Origin: Melieria omissa
Lineage: Eukaryota; Arthropoda; Insecta; Diptera; Ulidiidae
Length of the DNA: 64,000 bases
Assembly: GCA_963971225.1 (NCBI GenBank)
Contig: OZ020269.1
Coordinates: 97,086,040 to 97,150,039, forward strand
Direction: 5' to 3'
The notes beneath the pieces are model-generated. The model saw only the letters and a program-made list of their open reading frames with translations. It searched no databases and was not told the origin of the DNA. The first letter of the stretch is position 1. Each line of letters begins with the position of its first letter. Positions 26,501-36,899 of this stretch are shown here, one piece after another. Both the position numbers and the translations under genes were made by a program.

Positions 26501-27880
26501 TCAAGTTCTTTTTAACCCTTTGTTGGTCCTATCAAATTTTTGTGAAAAAATTCTGATCTAATTATTTCTCATTTGAAGGGATTTCACCATATTTTAAGCC
26601 AATTAGCGCATTAAGACATATTTCCGAGTACAAACTCTTAACCTACCGTTGACCCCGTCAGGTTTTTACTATCGAAAAAATAAAAATCACGTGTCAAATT
26701 ATTTCTCACCAAGAGTTTAACAAAGTTTGAAGTCAAAAAGCCCAGAAAATGTTGTTTCTCCATACAAACTCTTAACCCATTGTTGATCCCGTTAGATTTC
26801 GATTTCAAGAAAGTGAAAAACACGTGTCGAATTAAGAATCTTCACTAAGTTTGAAGTAGGCCCTTTAATTCATGTTTTTACATAATTTCTTCATACAAAC
26901 TCTTAACCCATTGTTGACCCCGTTAGATTTCGATTTCAAAAAAGTGAAATATGCCGAACTATTTCTTACTTTGAGTACTTTCACAGTTTGAAGCCAATAG
27001 GTCCATTAATTCATGTTTTTCACAATTTCTTCATACAAACTCTTAACCCGTCGTTGACCACGTAAGATTTTGATTTCGAAAAAATTAAAAGCACGTATTG
27101 AATTATTTCACACGTTAAGTGCTTTCACTAAGTTTGAAGTCAAAAGGCCCATAAAATCTTGTCTCTCCATACAAACTCTTAACCCATCTTTGACCCGGTC
27201 AGATTTAAATTTTCGAAAAACTGAATAATACGTGTGGAAATATTTCTCACTAAGAGTATTTTCATCACTTCACCACCCACTATGTTATGTGTTTTTTTAC
27301 AGTTTCTTTTAACCCATCAATGACCCCGTTAGGTTTTGATTTTCGAACAAAAAAATAGAAAACCCTTATTAAAGTATTTCACATTTGAAGTACTTTCACC
27401 AAGTTTAAAGTCAAATGGCGTAAAAAATCACGTTTCTTCATATAAACTTTTAATCTTTGGTTCACCTTTTTAAGTTTTGATTTTCAAAAAAATGAGAAGT
27501 ACATTTTAAATAATTTTTGATTTCAAGTGTTTTCACCAACTTTGAGGTCAATTGGCCCATCGGTTCGTGGTTTTTTTCGTAGTCTTTTCGCGTACGAACC
27601 TTAACCCTTGGTTCACCCTGTTAAATTGCGATTTTCGATAAATTGAAAAATACGTATCGAATTATTTTTGATTTGGAGTATTTTCACCAAGTTTGAAATC
27701 AATAGGTTCATTACATCAACCCATGATTGGCCCCTTGAGACCCCCGAATTTCAAAAAAATCACGTCTTAGTGGATGTTCATTTTTTAAGAGATATATCTC
27801 CAGTTTAAATTTCATATTTGTGGCGGTTTGGGTTGGAGGATCTTGAATCAGTCAGTCAGGACAAACAATAATATGTATAT
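23556..27880. mobile_element. Foldback-like element: two long inverted arms of ~130-bp tandem units
   Basis: The left arm (about 23556-24790) and right arm (about 26508-27880) are inverted copies. Each outer end has TTGTCCTGACTGACTGAT followed by an AAACCGCC block and an ATATGAAATTT motif. Inward, each arm is a head-to-tail array of units containing GGGTCAACAATGGGTTAAG, a TTTGTATGAAGAAAC motif and a GACACGTGTTTTTCA motif. In the right arm the TTAACCC landmark recurs at about 26514, 26640, 26772, 26904, 27044, 27180, 27310, 27450, 27603 and 27720. The spacer of about 1.7 kb shows no transposase. The architecture resembles Foldback/Galileo-type elements, but no family match can be shown from sequence alone. 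Confidence 0.55.
24790..26508. other. Spacer between the inverted arms, no gene recognised
   Basis: About 1.7 kb separates the arms. Only low-complexity frames are present (25057-25570, Cys/Val/Leu-rich translations of TTG repeats). A minus-strand GGTTCGATTCC (24873-24883) is a perfect RNA polymerase III B-box but lacks an A-box at tRNA spacing. The spacer might be cargo of the inverted structure or ordinary intron between two insertions. Confidence 0.4.
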
Positions 27881-27901
27881 ACATAGATTAAATATGAAGT
27901 A

Positions 27902-28176
27902 GCAGCCGCCGTAGCTCAGTTGGCTAGTGCGTAGGGCCGCGAGTCAAATGCGACGCTCGAACCCAGGTTCAAGACTCCGTTGCGTTAACACCGAAAAACA
28001 AAAAAAGAAAAACAAAAATGTTTCTTTCGGCGGCTGTCTTCTCAGCAGGAAATGGCTCTGAGAAAAAAATTGCCTATGAAAATTCTTCCAACTCGCCATT
28101 CGGAATCGGCATAAAACTGTAGGTCCCTTCGAACCTTGTAAAAAATTCGCACGCACAACATGGATGGTTGCGGCCT
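27902..28176 (+). mobile_element. tRNA-derived SINE, family A, 3'-truncated copy
   Basis: The 5' head GCCGTAGCTCAGTTGGCTAG contains an A-box (TAGCTCAGTTGG). A B-box-like GGTTCAAGACTCC follows at tRNA-like spacing. After the head come TTGCGTTAACACCG, an A-rich link, TTTCGGCGGCTGTC, CTCAGCAGGAA, AATCGGCATAAAACTG and ACATGGATGGTTGCGG. All of these recur in order at 50955-51268. The copy stops matching after TTGCGG, so its 3' tail is lost. It begins about 20 bp beyond the right outer end of the foldback-like structure. Confidence 0.8.
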
Positions 28177-28179
28177 AAT

Positions 28180-30200
28180 TAGAAGCCTCAGATTTACAAA
28201 TTTTGACAAAATACTAAAAGCGAAAATGCCCACATCGTTTCTTAATCTGTATTAAAATTTTTAGCAACTTCTTGCTAACCATATATTTTTATGATTTTTT
28301 AACTTAGTAGTCTAAACATGCGTCTAAATTTTTTTGGGAAAAAAGTTTCGACTTTAAGACAGAAGACAGCTTTTGCACACACATTAATTAATTTTTTGCA
28401 CAGATTCTTTGGGGTTTTCTTAGTAGAAGTTTTACCTTTCAAATGACATCAAAATCGTAAAATTCTGAAACCATAAATTTTTTAAATTTTTTCTATGGAA
28501 CGAATCACTGTGCATTGCGTCAAATATTTCCAAGTACAGTCATTAATAAACTGTTCTTTTTTTGTTATAATTTGTGAGTTAATTTAACACATTAACTGAA
28601 AATGGGAAAAAGTTAGCCATGCTTGAACACTAAAATTAAGTCTATTTATAGACTTTTTCATGTGAAAAGTCAAAGGTGCAGTGTGTGTAGTCATGTCGCT
28701 GTCAAATGGACGCAGCACGTAATTTCATAAAATTGTGTTGCCAATATTTAATCGAAAATCCATACTGTACGCTGTGAAAAGCCAAACTAAAAGCACTCAG
28801 ACCGCAGCTGACTATGTCCCCAGTCTCATCTGAATTATGTCAACTACGGCGCGCTTCATGCACAAGCTGCCAATTTGCGCTTGAATACCTGCAATTTATG
28901 GCTCCCACACATCGGCAACGCCGCGCCGATTACACCAACAAAATCGAATTGTGTCAACTCTTTTGATTTTCAGTAGCCGCCATGTTGGTTCGTGGTAGTT
29001 CGAGTGGTTGTCGCTGCTGTTCGCTGGTGTTAGTGGCAGCGTTTAAAATTTCTGCCGCGCTGTCACGGATCGGTGACTGTATGTTCGACATAATTAAATT
29101 TCACGATATGCGCGCGACACATCTGTACATACAGACACAGATGCATACACATAGGTTCGACTGAGTGGCTTCCTTTACCCATTTTGCTGTCGGCTTGGCG
29201 TCGACTTTGGTGTGTGTGCCGCCACCAAATAAGCTCGAGTTATGACAACAGTTCCATACGCAAATTAACTCGCACACACTGTTACACTCGAAATTAAACG
29301 CACACACACACACACAAACACACTCGCCCACGCATTGCCTGGCGACCACAATTTTAGTCGCGCGCTAATATAGCAGTTTGTATGTTAATGCGCCGCATAA
29401 AGCAGCTGCGCGCCATAAAAGGCTTTGCGCAACAGAAAATATGCCTCACAACCTGACTGTGTTGTTGTTGTTGCTCGCGCTTTTGTGCCATTTTGCCGCA
29501 TTATCGCGTTTGTTTTTAATCAGTCAACATATTTCGCACTCTTGTTGTTATTGTTATTGTCTTTATTGCTGCTAACTCTATTGTTGTTGTTGTTATTGTA
29601 ATTTAAACTGCACATAAAGTGCAGGTTTAGTGGCATTTTTGTAAATTAGGCAAACTCAATTTGGGATTTTTTTTAAATGAAAATAATGCCTACAAAATTT
29701 AATCTTCACTTAATTCTCTTCTCTTCTCTTAATTCCATTGTGTTGCGTAATTAACCCTTTTCGGTACTGCACATCAGTTGGCGCAAGAAAGTGCATTCAA
29801 GGTTTGAGTAAATTTTGAAAACTAATATGTCGATGTGTTGGTTTGAAGCCGGAATATGGAATGGAAATGGAATAAGTTTACTATGAACAATTTTTCAATC
29901 AATAAAATGCACTTTTCTGAGAACAAACATAAAAACATAATAAATAAGATGATTTTCGATATAGAAACTTATCGAATATTCGATTTAAGGCCAATATAGA
30001 AACATGTATAAGTCGTAATTTTCTTAATTCAGCCATTTTCCACTTAAAATGTTGGAAATAGGCGGGAAATTCAATTCACGGGATTTCGGGATATTTTGGA
30101 GATTGAACAAATTAATTTCAGGAGCTAAATCCCACGTCTTTTTCAATCAAATATATTTTATTTTTGTATGAAATACAACTCTGTCTTCTTACTTTAAAGT
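28180..30200. other. Intronic DNA, no gene recognised
   Basis: CA microsatellites lie near 29275-29325 and TTG runs near 29460 and 29582. TTAACCCTTTTCGG at 29753 resembles the end of the TTAA elements described elsewhere in the window, but no matching right end was found. No RNA gene or splice-supported exon was seen. Confidence 0.4.
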
Positions 30201-30439
30201 GTTCTGAGAACGTGTCCAACAGCATCTATGGAGGTTTTTCTTGAACTTACCCCACTTAATTACAAATACAGACCCAGGCGAAGAGAGCTTTTCTACGGAT
30301 GACTGATGTTAATATCGGGACTGAGGGATTCCTGAGCCGTAAGAAGATTGATACTCTTACGAATCAGTATCCCGAAATTGCAATACCGAGTGGCACAATC
30401 TCACTAAAGTTCAGTTTTATCAAAAGTTAAGTTGTAACT

Positions 30440-31345
30440 GGGTAGGTATATCGGAAACATATCAGATAGACCAGCATATGATATCCTGGTACACAGATGG
30501 CTCTTCAACGGAGCAGGGCACCAAAATAGGCGTGTACAGGCCGAGGATAAGATACTCGAAATCTACGGGAAAGCACACCACTATTTTCCAGGCGGAAATA
30601 TACGCCATTAAAAGGTGTGCTTATTTCAATCTGGCGAGAACATACCGGAACCGAAAGATTGCTATACTCTCCGACAGCCAAGCGGCAATTAAGGCATTAA
30701 GATCCTACCAGGTGTCCTTGACACTGGTTCTGGAGTGCCTTGAGAAGTTAAACGAACTTGGCCGTTACAACCAGGTCTGGGTACTTTGGGTTCCGGCCCA
30801 CTCTGGCATTGAAGGAAATAAACGGTCCGATGAACTGGCAAGACGCGCAGATTCAACACCCCTTGTTGGCCCAGAAACTTTTTGTGGTTTGAAAAAGGGA
30901 GCTTCTTCTATCCTAATGAGAAAGGAGAAGGAATCAATACTGGGAAATTTAACCAGGTTTGGAGCACTCTAAAATGGTTATTGGGCCCTACAATAGGAAA
31001 AGATTCGAGGAATATATGACCCTATCAAAGAATAATCTAAGGATTATCATGGGAATGCTAACACGGCATTGTAAATTGAATTATCATCTAACTGAACTAG
31101 GAATCTATGAAAACGGATATTGCAGGTTCTGCTTGCAGGAAAACGAGACTGCAATACATATACTAGGAGAATGCCCTGTACTCCTGCATAAAAGAAAGAA
31201 ACACCTGGCGGATAGACTGGGTATCCAGAGGTCTAGGAAGCATACTAAAATTCTTCTTTGATACTGGACGCACTGACAGTCTTTGAAGTCTAAGAAGGGG
31301 CACAATAGATCTACAGGTCGCAGTGCATTATCCCCATCAATAATA
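30440..31345 (+). pseudogene. LOA-like non-LTR retrotransposon 3' fragment with RNase H
   Basis: From 30478 a 164-aa frame encodes an RNase H domain with all four acidic catalytic positions visible: WYTDGSS, FQAEIYAIK, LSDSQAAIK and GNKRSDELARR. After a frameshift near 30960 the C-terminal part continues (30959-31261) with NNLRIIMGMLTRHCKLNYH and a zinc-type CRFCLQENETAIHILGEC. A short 3' UTR ends in an AATAATAAT tail near 31345. The reverse transcriptase and endonuclease are absent, so this is a 5'-truncated dead copy. The RNase H would have removed RNA from the cDNA hybrid. Confidence 0.8.
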
Positions 31346-31558
31346 ATAAATACTTTAAACTGAATAGTACCATGTGGCCAAGATTATCTATGAAGAAAAC
31401 ACGGTTTATGCTGTGACCAATGGCGCTTGAAGGGTGTTTTAGTGGTTCGTACTCCCGACAACGCTATTTGTTTTACAAACATTTGGTTGGCAAAAGTGGT
31501 TTAAATACCATTTGAGCTCAGAAGTTCTGTAGACACCCTCTTCCAAAATTACATCCTA

Positions 31559-32501
31559 ACCGATGTGACCGAAAAGTTTCCGGAAATTCTCATTTAAAAT
31601 TCGCGCGCTGTATATTTGTCGATATTTTAAGTTTCTGTAGGTTGGTAGCACTGTCCTTAATTACTATGCCAAAAATGAGCGCGATCTGTCAGACAGTTTA
31701 CGGCAGCTGTTGAAACCATTTCACCTCAGTAGTGCGTTGCGATTTTGTTGAGAATTTTCTTCAAAATGAGTACCGTGAACAGGTCTCTTTGGACGTGCTT
31801 GATCGTGCCAATTCCGATCCAACTTTCATGGAACGCATCATAACTGGTGACAAGACATGGCTCTACGAGTACGACATGCAAACAAGCCAACAATCATCGG
31901 AATGGAGAGGAAAAGACGAGCCGAAACCGAAAAAACCACGCCAAAGTCGCTCGAAAATCAAGGTAATGCTGATTGTTTTCTTCGATATTCGTGGTGTGGT
32001 GCATCATGAATTCGTCGCTGAAGGACAAACAGTCGGTAAAGACTATTATTTGACTGTTTTAAGACGTTTGCGTGAAAATATCCGCCGTAAACGGCCTCAA
32101 TTGTGGAAGGATAATTCATGGATTTTTCATGACGATAATGCTCCCTCGCACCGAGCCAACATTATCAACGATTTTAAGGCAAAACATTCAATAAATACCA
32201 TCGAACAGCCACCGTATTCACCTGATCTTGCACCGTGTGACTTTTTACTGTTTCCCAAACTGAAATTACCACTCAGAGAAACGCGTTTTGAATCCATAGA
32301 AGACGTAAAATAGAATTCGCAGAGGGAACTCAAAGCCATACCGGAAAGCGCCTATAAAAATGTTTTGATGATTGGAAGAAACGTTGGCATATGTGTATCG
32401 CTTCTAATGGAGCATATTTTGAAGGAGATAAAATAAATATTGATGAAGATTAAGAATTTTGCGTTTTATTTAAAATTTCCGGAAACTTTTCGGTCACAAG
32501 G
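31559..32501 (+). mobile_element. Internally deleted mariner element with intact inverted ends
   Basis: The ends share 25 identical bases in inverted orientation (starting TGTGACCGAAAAGTTTCC; left from 31564, right ending near 32498), and TA lies outside the right end. The element is about 943 bp against roughly 1.29 kb for a complete mariner. The N-terminal DNA-binding part of the transposase has been lost. See the transposase remnant inside it. It is non-autonomous but its ends could in principle still be recognised by a related transposase. Confidence 0.78.
31732..32449 (+). pseudogene. Mariner transposase remnant (catalytic half)
   Basis: The frame retains the three catalytic blocks of a DD34D mariner transposase: TGDKTWLYEYD, IFHDDNAPSHRA and PYSPDLAPCDFLLFPKLK. 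A TAG at 32311 ends the first frame after SIEDVK. The next codons still read as NSQRELKAIPESAYKN. A one-base frameshift near 32365 then leads into the other frame, which finishes with DDWKKRWHMCIASNGAYFEG. The protein lacks about 110 N-terminal residues, including the helix-turn-helix region. It belongs to a different mariner lineage from the intact copy at 44874 and is certainly non-functional. Confidence 0.85.
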
Positions 32502-32751
32502 TATATATACTTACATATTGTACGTTGCCTACCATATAAACATAATAAACTTCATTTGTTACTGCCCTTTGCCTTTGTCAATAGCCTCACCCAGATTTCG
32601 TCTGGCCAGACGACAAAGTGCGGATGTGGAGTAAGTAACTCCTGCCCATCGAAGGGTTAACCTTAAGTTAGGCTTCTCTAAAAAGCTGTATTGGTTTATT
32701 GACTTAATCCGAGTTAAATACATAAATTGACTCACAATAGGAATATTTCCA

Positions 32752-33260
32752 ATGTCCAAATGGACACACACGCTGGACTTTTTCCAGTTATTCAGGTTCG
32801 GCTGGAACCACGGCGAGACAAATTACCACCTGATGAAGCTGCTCACGGGTCATGAACGCTTTAAGACATACTTACGCCGATTCGGGCACGACGACGTCCC
32901 CCACTGCTACTACTGCAATTGCACTATGGAAGATGCGGAACATGTAATGTTTCACTGTGGACCTTACCAACAGCAACGAAATCACCTGGCATTCCCACAG
33001 ACCCTGGTTCAAAAGATGATAGAAGGCAAGGGAAACTGGACAGCAGTAGAACATTTTGCGGCAGAAGTCATGAAGACATAGAGGCGATGTGAATAGGAAC
33101 ACCGCGCACTGGCGCAAACACAAGACTAGGGTCCAGATGAGACCAGAACTTATACTGCGATGCAATGACGGGAAGGAATACCGCGGTCGAGCCGGTAAGA
33201 ATCCGGCACACGGGGCTGGAGCTCAGTATCTTCTGAAGATGGTTTAATAGATCTTGGAAT
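32752..33260 (+). pseudogene. R1-like non-LTR retrotransposon C-terminal fragment and 3' UTR
   Basis: The 109-aa frame (32752-33081) reads NYHLMKLLTGHERFKTYLRR, then a zinc-type CYYCNCTMEDAEHVMFHC, then a tail ending HFAAEVMKT. This is the C-terminal domain seen after the reverse transcriptase in R1-clade elements. A GC-richer 3' UTR (GAGACCAGAACTT, GCGGTCGAGCC) runs to about 33260. The reverse transcriptase is missing, so it is 5'-truncated. It is probably one of many dead R1-type copies, and there is no 28S rRNA flank. Confidence 0.75.
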
Positions 33261-33264
33261 ATCG

Positions 33265-34240
33265 CAAGAAACGTTAAAAAAAAACGTTTTGAGGGAAAGG
33301 TTTTTAAGTTTATTGTTTTACTTAATGCTTCGAAGCAATAATTGAAAAATTTTAATTATTTAACGAAAATTAAAACAAATTTAAAATTTTATATTCTTAA
33401 GCATTTAAATTTGAATACCTCGCAACGCTTTCGGGACGTAGTTTAGCTTTAAAAACCAAAGTACTTTTGGTAGAAATGTTTCCATCCCATAAAAGTTGGG
33501 ATTAGAAAATTATGTTGCATACTCAGAAATTCTGGAATCATTCTTTTATTTGGGGTCAAATAATTCATATAAAGACCTGAATAATAGTTTTGAGGGTGGG
33601 ATGTATTATTCCAGTAGTTTCGAAAATGTTAACTTTATTTTTTCATAGCCAAACATTGCGCTTTTGACCATCACTCTTCTTTGCTTCCTCTCAATATGTC
33701 AGTGCCATTATTATTTCTCACAATTGACTGAATTTCTCGCCTTTCCCAATCGAATAATAAAACTTTTCAACTGATGAGCCAAAAAATAAAATGTCATTCA
33801 AGTTACAAAATTCGTGCTCCACACTTTTTAAAGTTAATCAAGTTTAATTGTCCTTGAGAACATAAAACCGTTGCTGGAATGAAGCACATCCTCACGCCAC
33901 GTGCAGTGAGGCATGAAAGTTAAAAGCTGCACAGTGGGATTCGTGTTGCAAGGTGAGGCAGAGACGCCTTCACTGTGACACGTAGCCGCACATACGCGAC
34001 TCAGACACGCGACACGCGGTGTGCTTTTCGGGTCGCGTGCCACTAATTTTATCGCATTGTCCAAACGGGCAACGACGGGAGCAACGAATCTGCACACTGT
34101 GCTGCACACCAACTTGAAATCGACTCAAACATGAAAAAACAATTTTCCAAACAATCCGCATGGCCATGGGAAATTTTTCATATTTGAAAGTTTCAAATAG
34201 ATTTACAACAGAAAACACAAACGAAAGCTGATTTTGGCAA
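33265..34240. other. Intronic DNA upstream of Hsp10
   Basis: AT-rich to about 33850, then mixed composition up to the Hsp10 leader. I looked for heat-shock elements (alternating GAA and TTC spaced by two) and saw only poor matches such as TTTGAAAGTTTC near 34183. No TATA box at a convincing distance is evident. Confidence 0.35.
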
Positions 34241-34321
34241 TTTTGGTGCCAGAAAAAAACGAGTGAAAGGGGAAAAAATCAATTTGGTGCCAAACGCAAC
34301 GCTGCACACGATTTCGACGCA
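34240..34321 (+). promoter_or_regulatory. Likely 5' UTR of Hsp10
   Basis: This short stretch (GCCAGAAAAAAACGAGTG, then GCCAAACGCAACGCTGC) precedes the ATG without an upstream ATG in frame. The transcription start is not defined by the sequence. The interval is offered as the probable leader only. Confidence 0.3.
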
Positions 34322-34630
34322 ATGACCAGCGTGATCAAGCGCGTCATACCCACACTGGACCGCATACTGGTGCGTCGCGCCGAGGCGGCCAACACCACAA
34401 AGGGCGGCATTGTGCTGACGGACAAGGCGGTGGAGAAGATGATGGAGGGCACTGTGGTCGCCGTCGGGCCGGGCACGCGCAATCCGCAGAGCGGCAACTA
34501 CATTCCGATCAGCGTGAAGGAGGGCGATCGCGTGCTGCTGCCCAAATACGGCGGCACCAAGGTGGACATGGAGGACAAGAAGGAGTACCTGCTCTACCGC
34601 GAATCGGACATACTCGCCAAGTTGGAGTAG
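34322..34630 (+). CDS. Hsp10: 10-kDa mitochondrial chaperonin (Hsp10, GroES homologue)
   Basis: A 102-aa uninterrupted ORF with the full length and layout of the GroES/Cpn10 family. It starts MTSVIKRVIPTLDRILVRR. Next comes the mobile loop region with TTKGGIVLTDKAVEK (about residues 25-39) that contacts Hsp60. After that are EGTVVAVGPG and GDRVLLPKYGGTKV, and the C-terminal ESDILAKLE. It forms the heptameric lid on Hsp60 in the mitochondrial matrix and assists folding of imported proteins. The start is the first ATG and fits the family. The CDS is strikingly GC-rich compared with its surroundings. The gene lies antisense inside the igloo-like intron and has no intron in its coding part. The single exon could be original or a retrocopy. 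Confidence 0.95.
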   Translation: MTSVIKRVIPTLDRILVRRAEAANTTKGGIVLTDKAVEKMMEGTVVAVGPGTRNPQSGNYIPISVKEGDRVLLPKYGGTKVDMEDKKEYLLYRESDILAKLE

Positions 34631-34720
34631 TAGGAGTTGGCTTATCAGAGCACAAAACTGATGTATTGTAGATATGTATGTGTGTTGACTGCCGAATAAA
34701 ACCGTTGCTTCGTTTCGTTT
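34631..34720 (+). terminator. Hsp10 3' UTR with polyadenylation signal
   Basis: AATAAA occurs at 34695-34700 (context GCCGAATAAAACCG), about 65 nt after the TAG stop. It fits a short 3' UTR. There is no long A-run downstream of the kind expected from a very young retrocopy. Confidence 0.55.
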
Positions 34721-36080
34721 TTTGCGATTTGCCTAAAAGTGTGCCGTGTGTGCTTTGCCTTTGCGTCGCAATTGAGGTTATGTGCAGTGCGGCACTGCGG
34801 TTATGTAAGCCATTAGTAAATATTTTTGTTTTTATTGGAAACACTTTAAGTAGGAGATGCCGCTCATTACGGCCGCTGCTGCTGCTGCACGCAACGTCAG
34901 AAGAAATGCTAAAAATGTCGAGTGTGCGTGTGCGACGAACGTGGCAGCTGTGTTTCTCGTTGCTAATGAGATCCATTTGAAACGGTGCTGCGACACGTTT
35001 GGGCGGCGGCAGCACGCCCAAAGTGGATACTTGTGTTCGCAGCCATGCACAACTTGAGGTTCTCACATCTTCGCCACTCGTAGCACTCGGAATTTCCGCG
35101 CGTGTTGGCGTTGCCAGCTGCTTTCACTGCTGTCGTTGGCTGCGGTGGGCTTCGTTTCTTCGTGTGTGTCGTGTTTGCGCATCAAAGGCCAAGTCAGCTG
35201 ACATGCAAATTTATAGCACCAAGTTATTTGCCCCATCAAAAGACAGCTAACCTAAACCAACAACAACACACGCAACTGTAAACTGTTCTATTCAGCGCAA
35301 AAGTGTGAAGAATGTGTGCGCCAGTAATTTAAGCAAAAATTAGAGGAAACAAAAACAAAAAATTGGAAAAAATCAAGCAGAAAATTGCCACGTCTAAAAT
35401 AAGTTGAGTGCCGCGCCGCACTCGGCCTCGCACTCTCTGGGCCGCTTTCTAATGGTAAACACCAAGTTTTGTTTATCGACCTCGTGTCATCCGGTCCACG
35501 TTTCGTTGCCGTCGCTATGCCACGTAAAGTATGTCAAAGTTGAACATTTCTGTCCGCATACTTGTGTGAGGAAATCAACAAAAACAACAACCAATAAAGC
35601 ACTTTTCACTTTGAATGCAAGTAAAAAAGGTTGGCTTGTTTTTGTTGTTGTTTTACTTTAATAATAAAAAAAGTAAGAGCCAACAAAGTAATATGTTGTG
35701 TAATATGTTGCCAGAAAAAATTATCAACGGAAAGAACATAGACGGCCAAAAGTATTATTTCTGTCTAATAACACTGACTGACTGACTGTAGGCGTGTATG
35801 AAGAAATGGCCGCCAAACAAAATTAAGGAATTTCAATATTTGTTGTGGAATTTAAACTTTATTTCTATCTAAGAGCAAGCAAACATTTGTAATTTCACTT
35901 TATACAAAGTTGGCGCTACAACTCGACTGATAGCAGTGAAATGGGTAGTTGACGCCTGCAATGTTGGAATTTGTTTAGCGGAAAAGAAAATGCTCTGCAT
36001 TTATTTAGTTCATATAGTTTGACCTCTGACTGACCTCATTGAAGCTTTAGGGCTTCCTGCGAAAATGTTTCGAAACACCT
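34721..36080. other. Intronic DNA downstream of Hsp10
   Basis: GC-richer to about 35250, then AT-rich. Frames on both strands overlap and lack domains. CTGACTGACTGACTG near 35773 echoes the outer-end motif of the 23.5-kb inverted structure but stands alone. Confidence 0.4.
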
Positions 36081-36084
36081 AGTT

Positions 36085-36355
36085 TCTCTTCTGTCCCCTT
36101 AGTCCTCGGCTATTGCTCGCTCCCAGAGGTCGTGGGTTCAATTCCCACGCAAGATTTGGGTCCCCACGTTTTCCCAAATTTTAAAACTTTGTTTTCATTC
36201 TCATCGTTTCCTCATCTCATCAACATTTCGCAGTCGAATTGTTACCAAAAGGCAACTTCATATTCTTCCTTCCCGTTGCGACTAACCGAAAATGACGCCA
36301 CGCTCAGACACCAACCCTCTGGGTTATCTCGTATCTATGTCAGCAACGGAGGCTC
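36085..36355 (+). mobile_element. tRNA-like SINE remnant (B-box and T-arm)
   Basis: At 36132-36148 the sequence GTGGGTTCAATTCCCAC forms a textbook T-arm, with a 5-bp stem and 7-nt loop, and contains the B-box GGTTCAATTCC. No complete cloverleaf or acceptor stem can be drawn, so this is not a working tRNA gene. It is probably a tRNA-derived retroposon head, with the following ~200 bp as its body. The boundaries are guesses. Confidence 0.4.
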
Positions 36356-36899
36356 ATAGGTCACTCATATAACTTATTCGAATACTTTTACCATACGAAA
36401 TCGTCTCTTTCAGAATTCATGACAGAACTTCAGTTGATTAATGTTGCCAATACAAGACAAAACTATGCTTCAACGTATTGTTTCAAAACTCTGTGTACAA
36501 TGTCTTCAAAACAATGTTGGGCCACTATGGCTAAGCTGATAAATGCGTTGAAATGCAAAATTGAAAAGACATTTGACTCCAAGATCTTATTTTATCGAGC
36601 TGTCATGTTAGGTGAGGTTGCACGTAGCTTAGGTTACGTTATGAAGGGTCGTGCCGTACCAGCCGCACTACGATATTCCAACATCTATTAAACCATTTTA
36701 ACATATATCTCTACAGCCTCAGCCGAATCCGAGGTAACATCATCACGTCAGGTTTTCCCCACAGCCTCAAAAAAGCCCATAATCTTAGCTACTAAGGACG
36801 GTGATCTTGTGATTCAAGACTTAAGCACAAAAAAGATCAATTAAACCCCATAAATGGACATTGTCTTTTTGGTCGGAAAGCCAGTGAACTAGGATTGCA

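Noticed and set aside
27902..27985. A tRNA gene
   Set aside because: The A- and B-boxes are present but the acceptor and anticodon stems do not pair, and a second copy with the same body shows it is a SINE.
29753..29775. TTAACCCTTTTCGG as another TTAA element
   Set aside because: No matching right end was found nearby, so it may be a lone relic or chance.
34170..34200. Heat-shock element upstream of Hsp10
   Set aside because: GAA and TTC blocks near TTTGAAAGTTTC are spaced wrongly, and fewer than three proper units occur.
34279..35066. Minus-strand frames of 72 and 185 aa over Hsp10
   Set aside because: They are shadows of the GC-rich Hsp10 coding sequence and its 3' flank.
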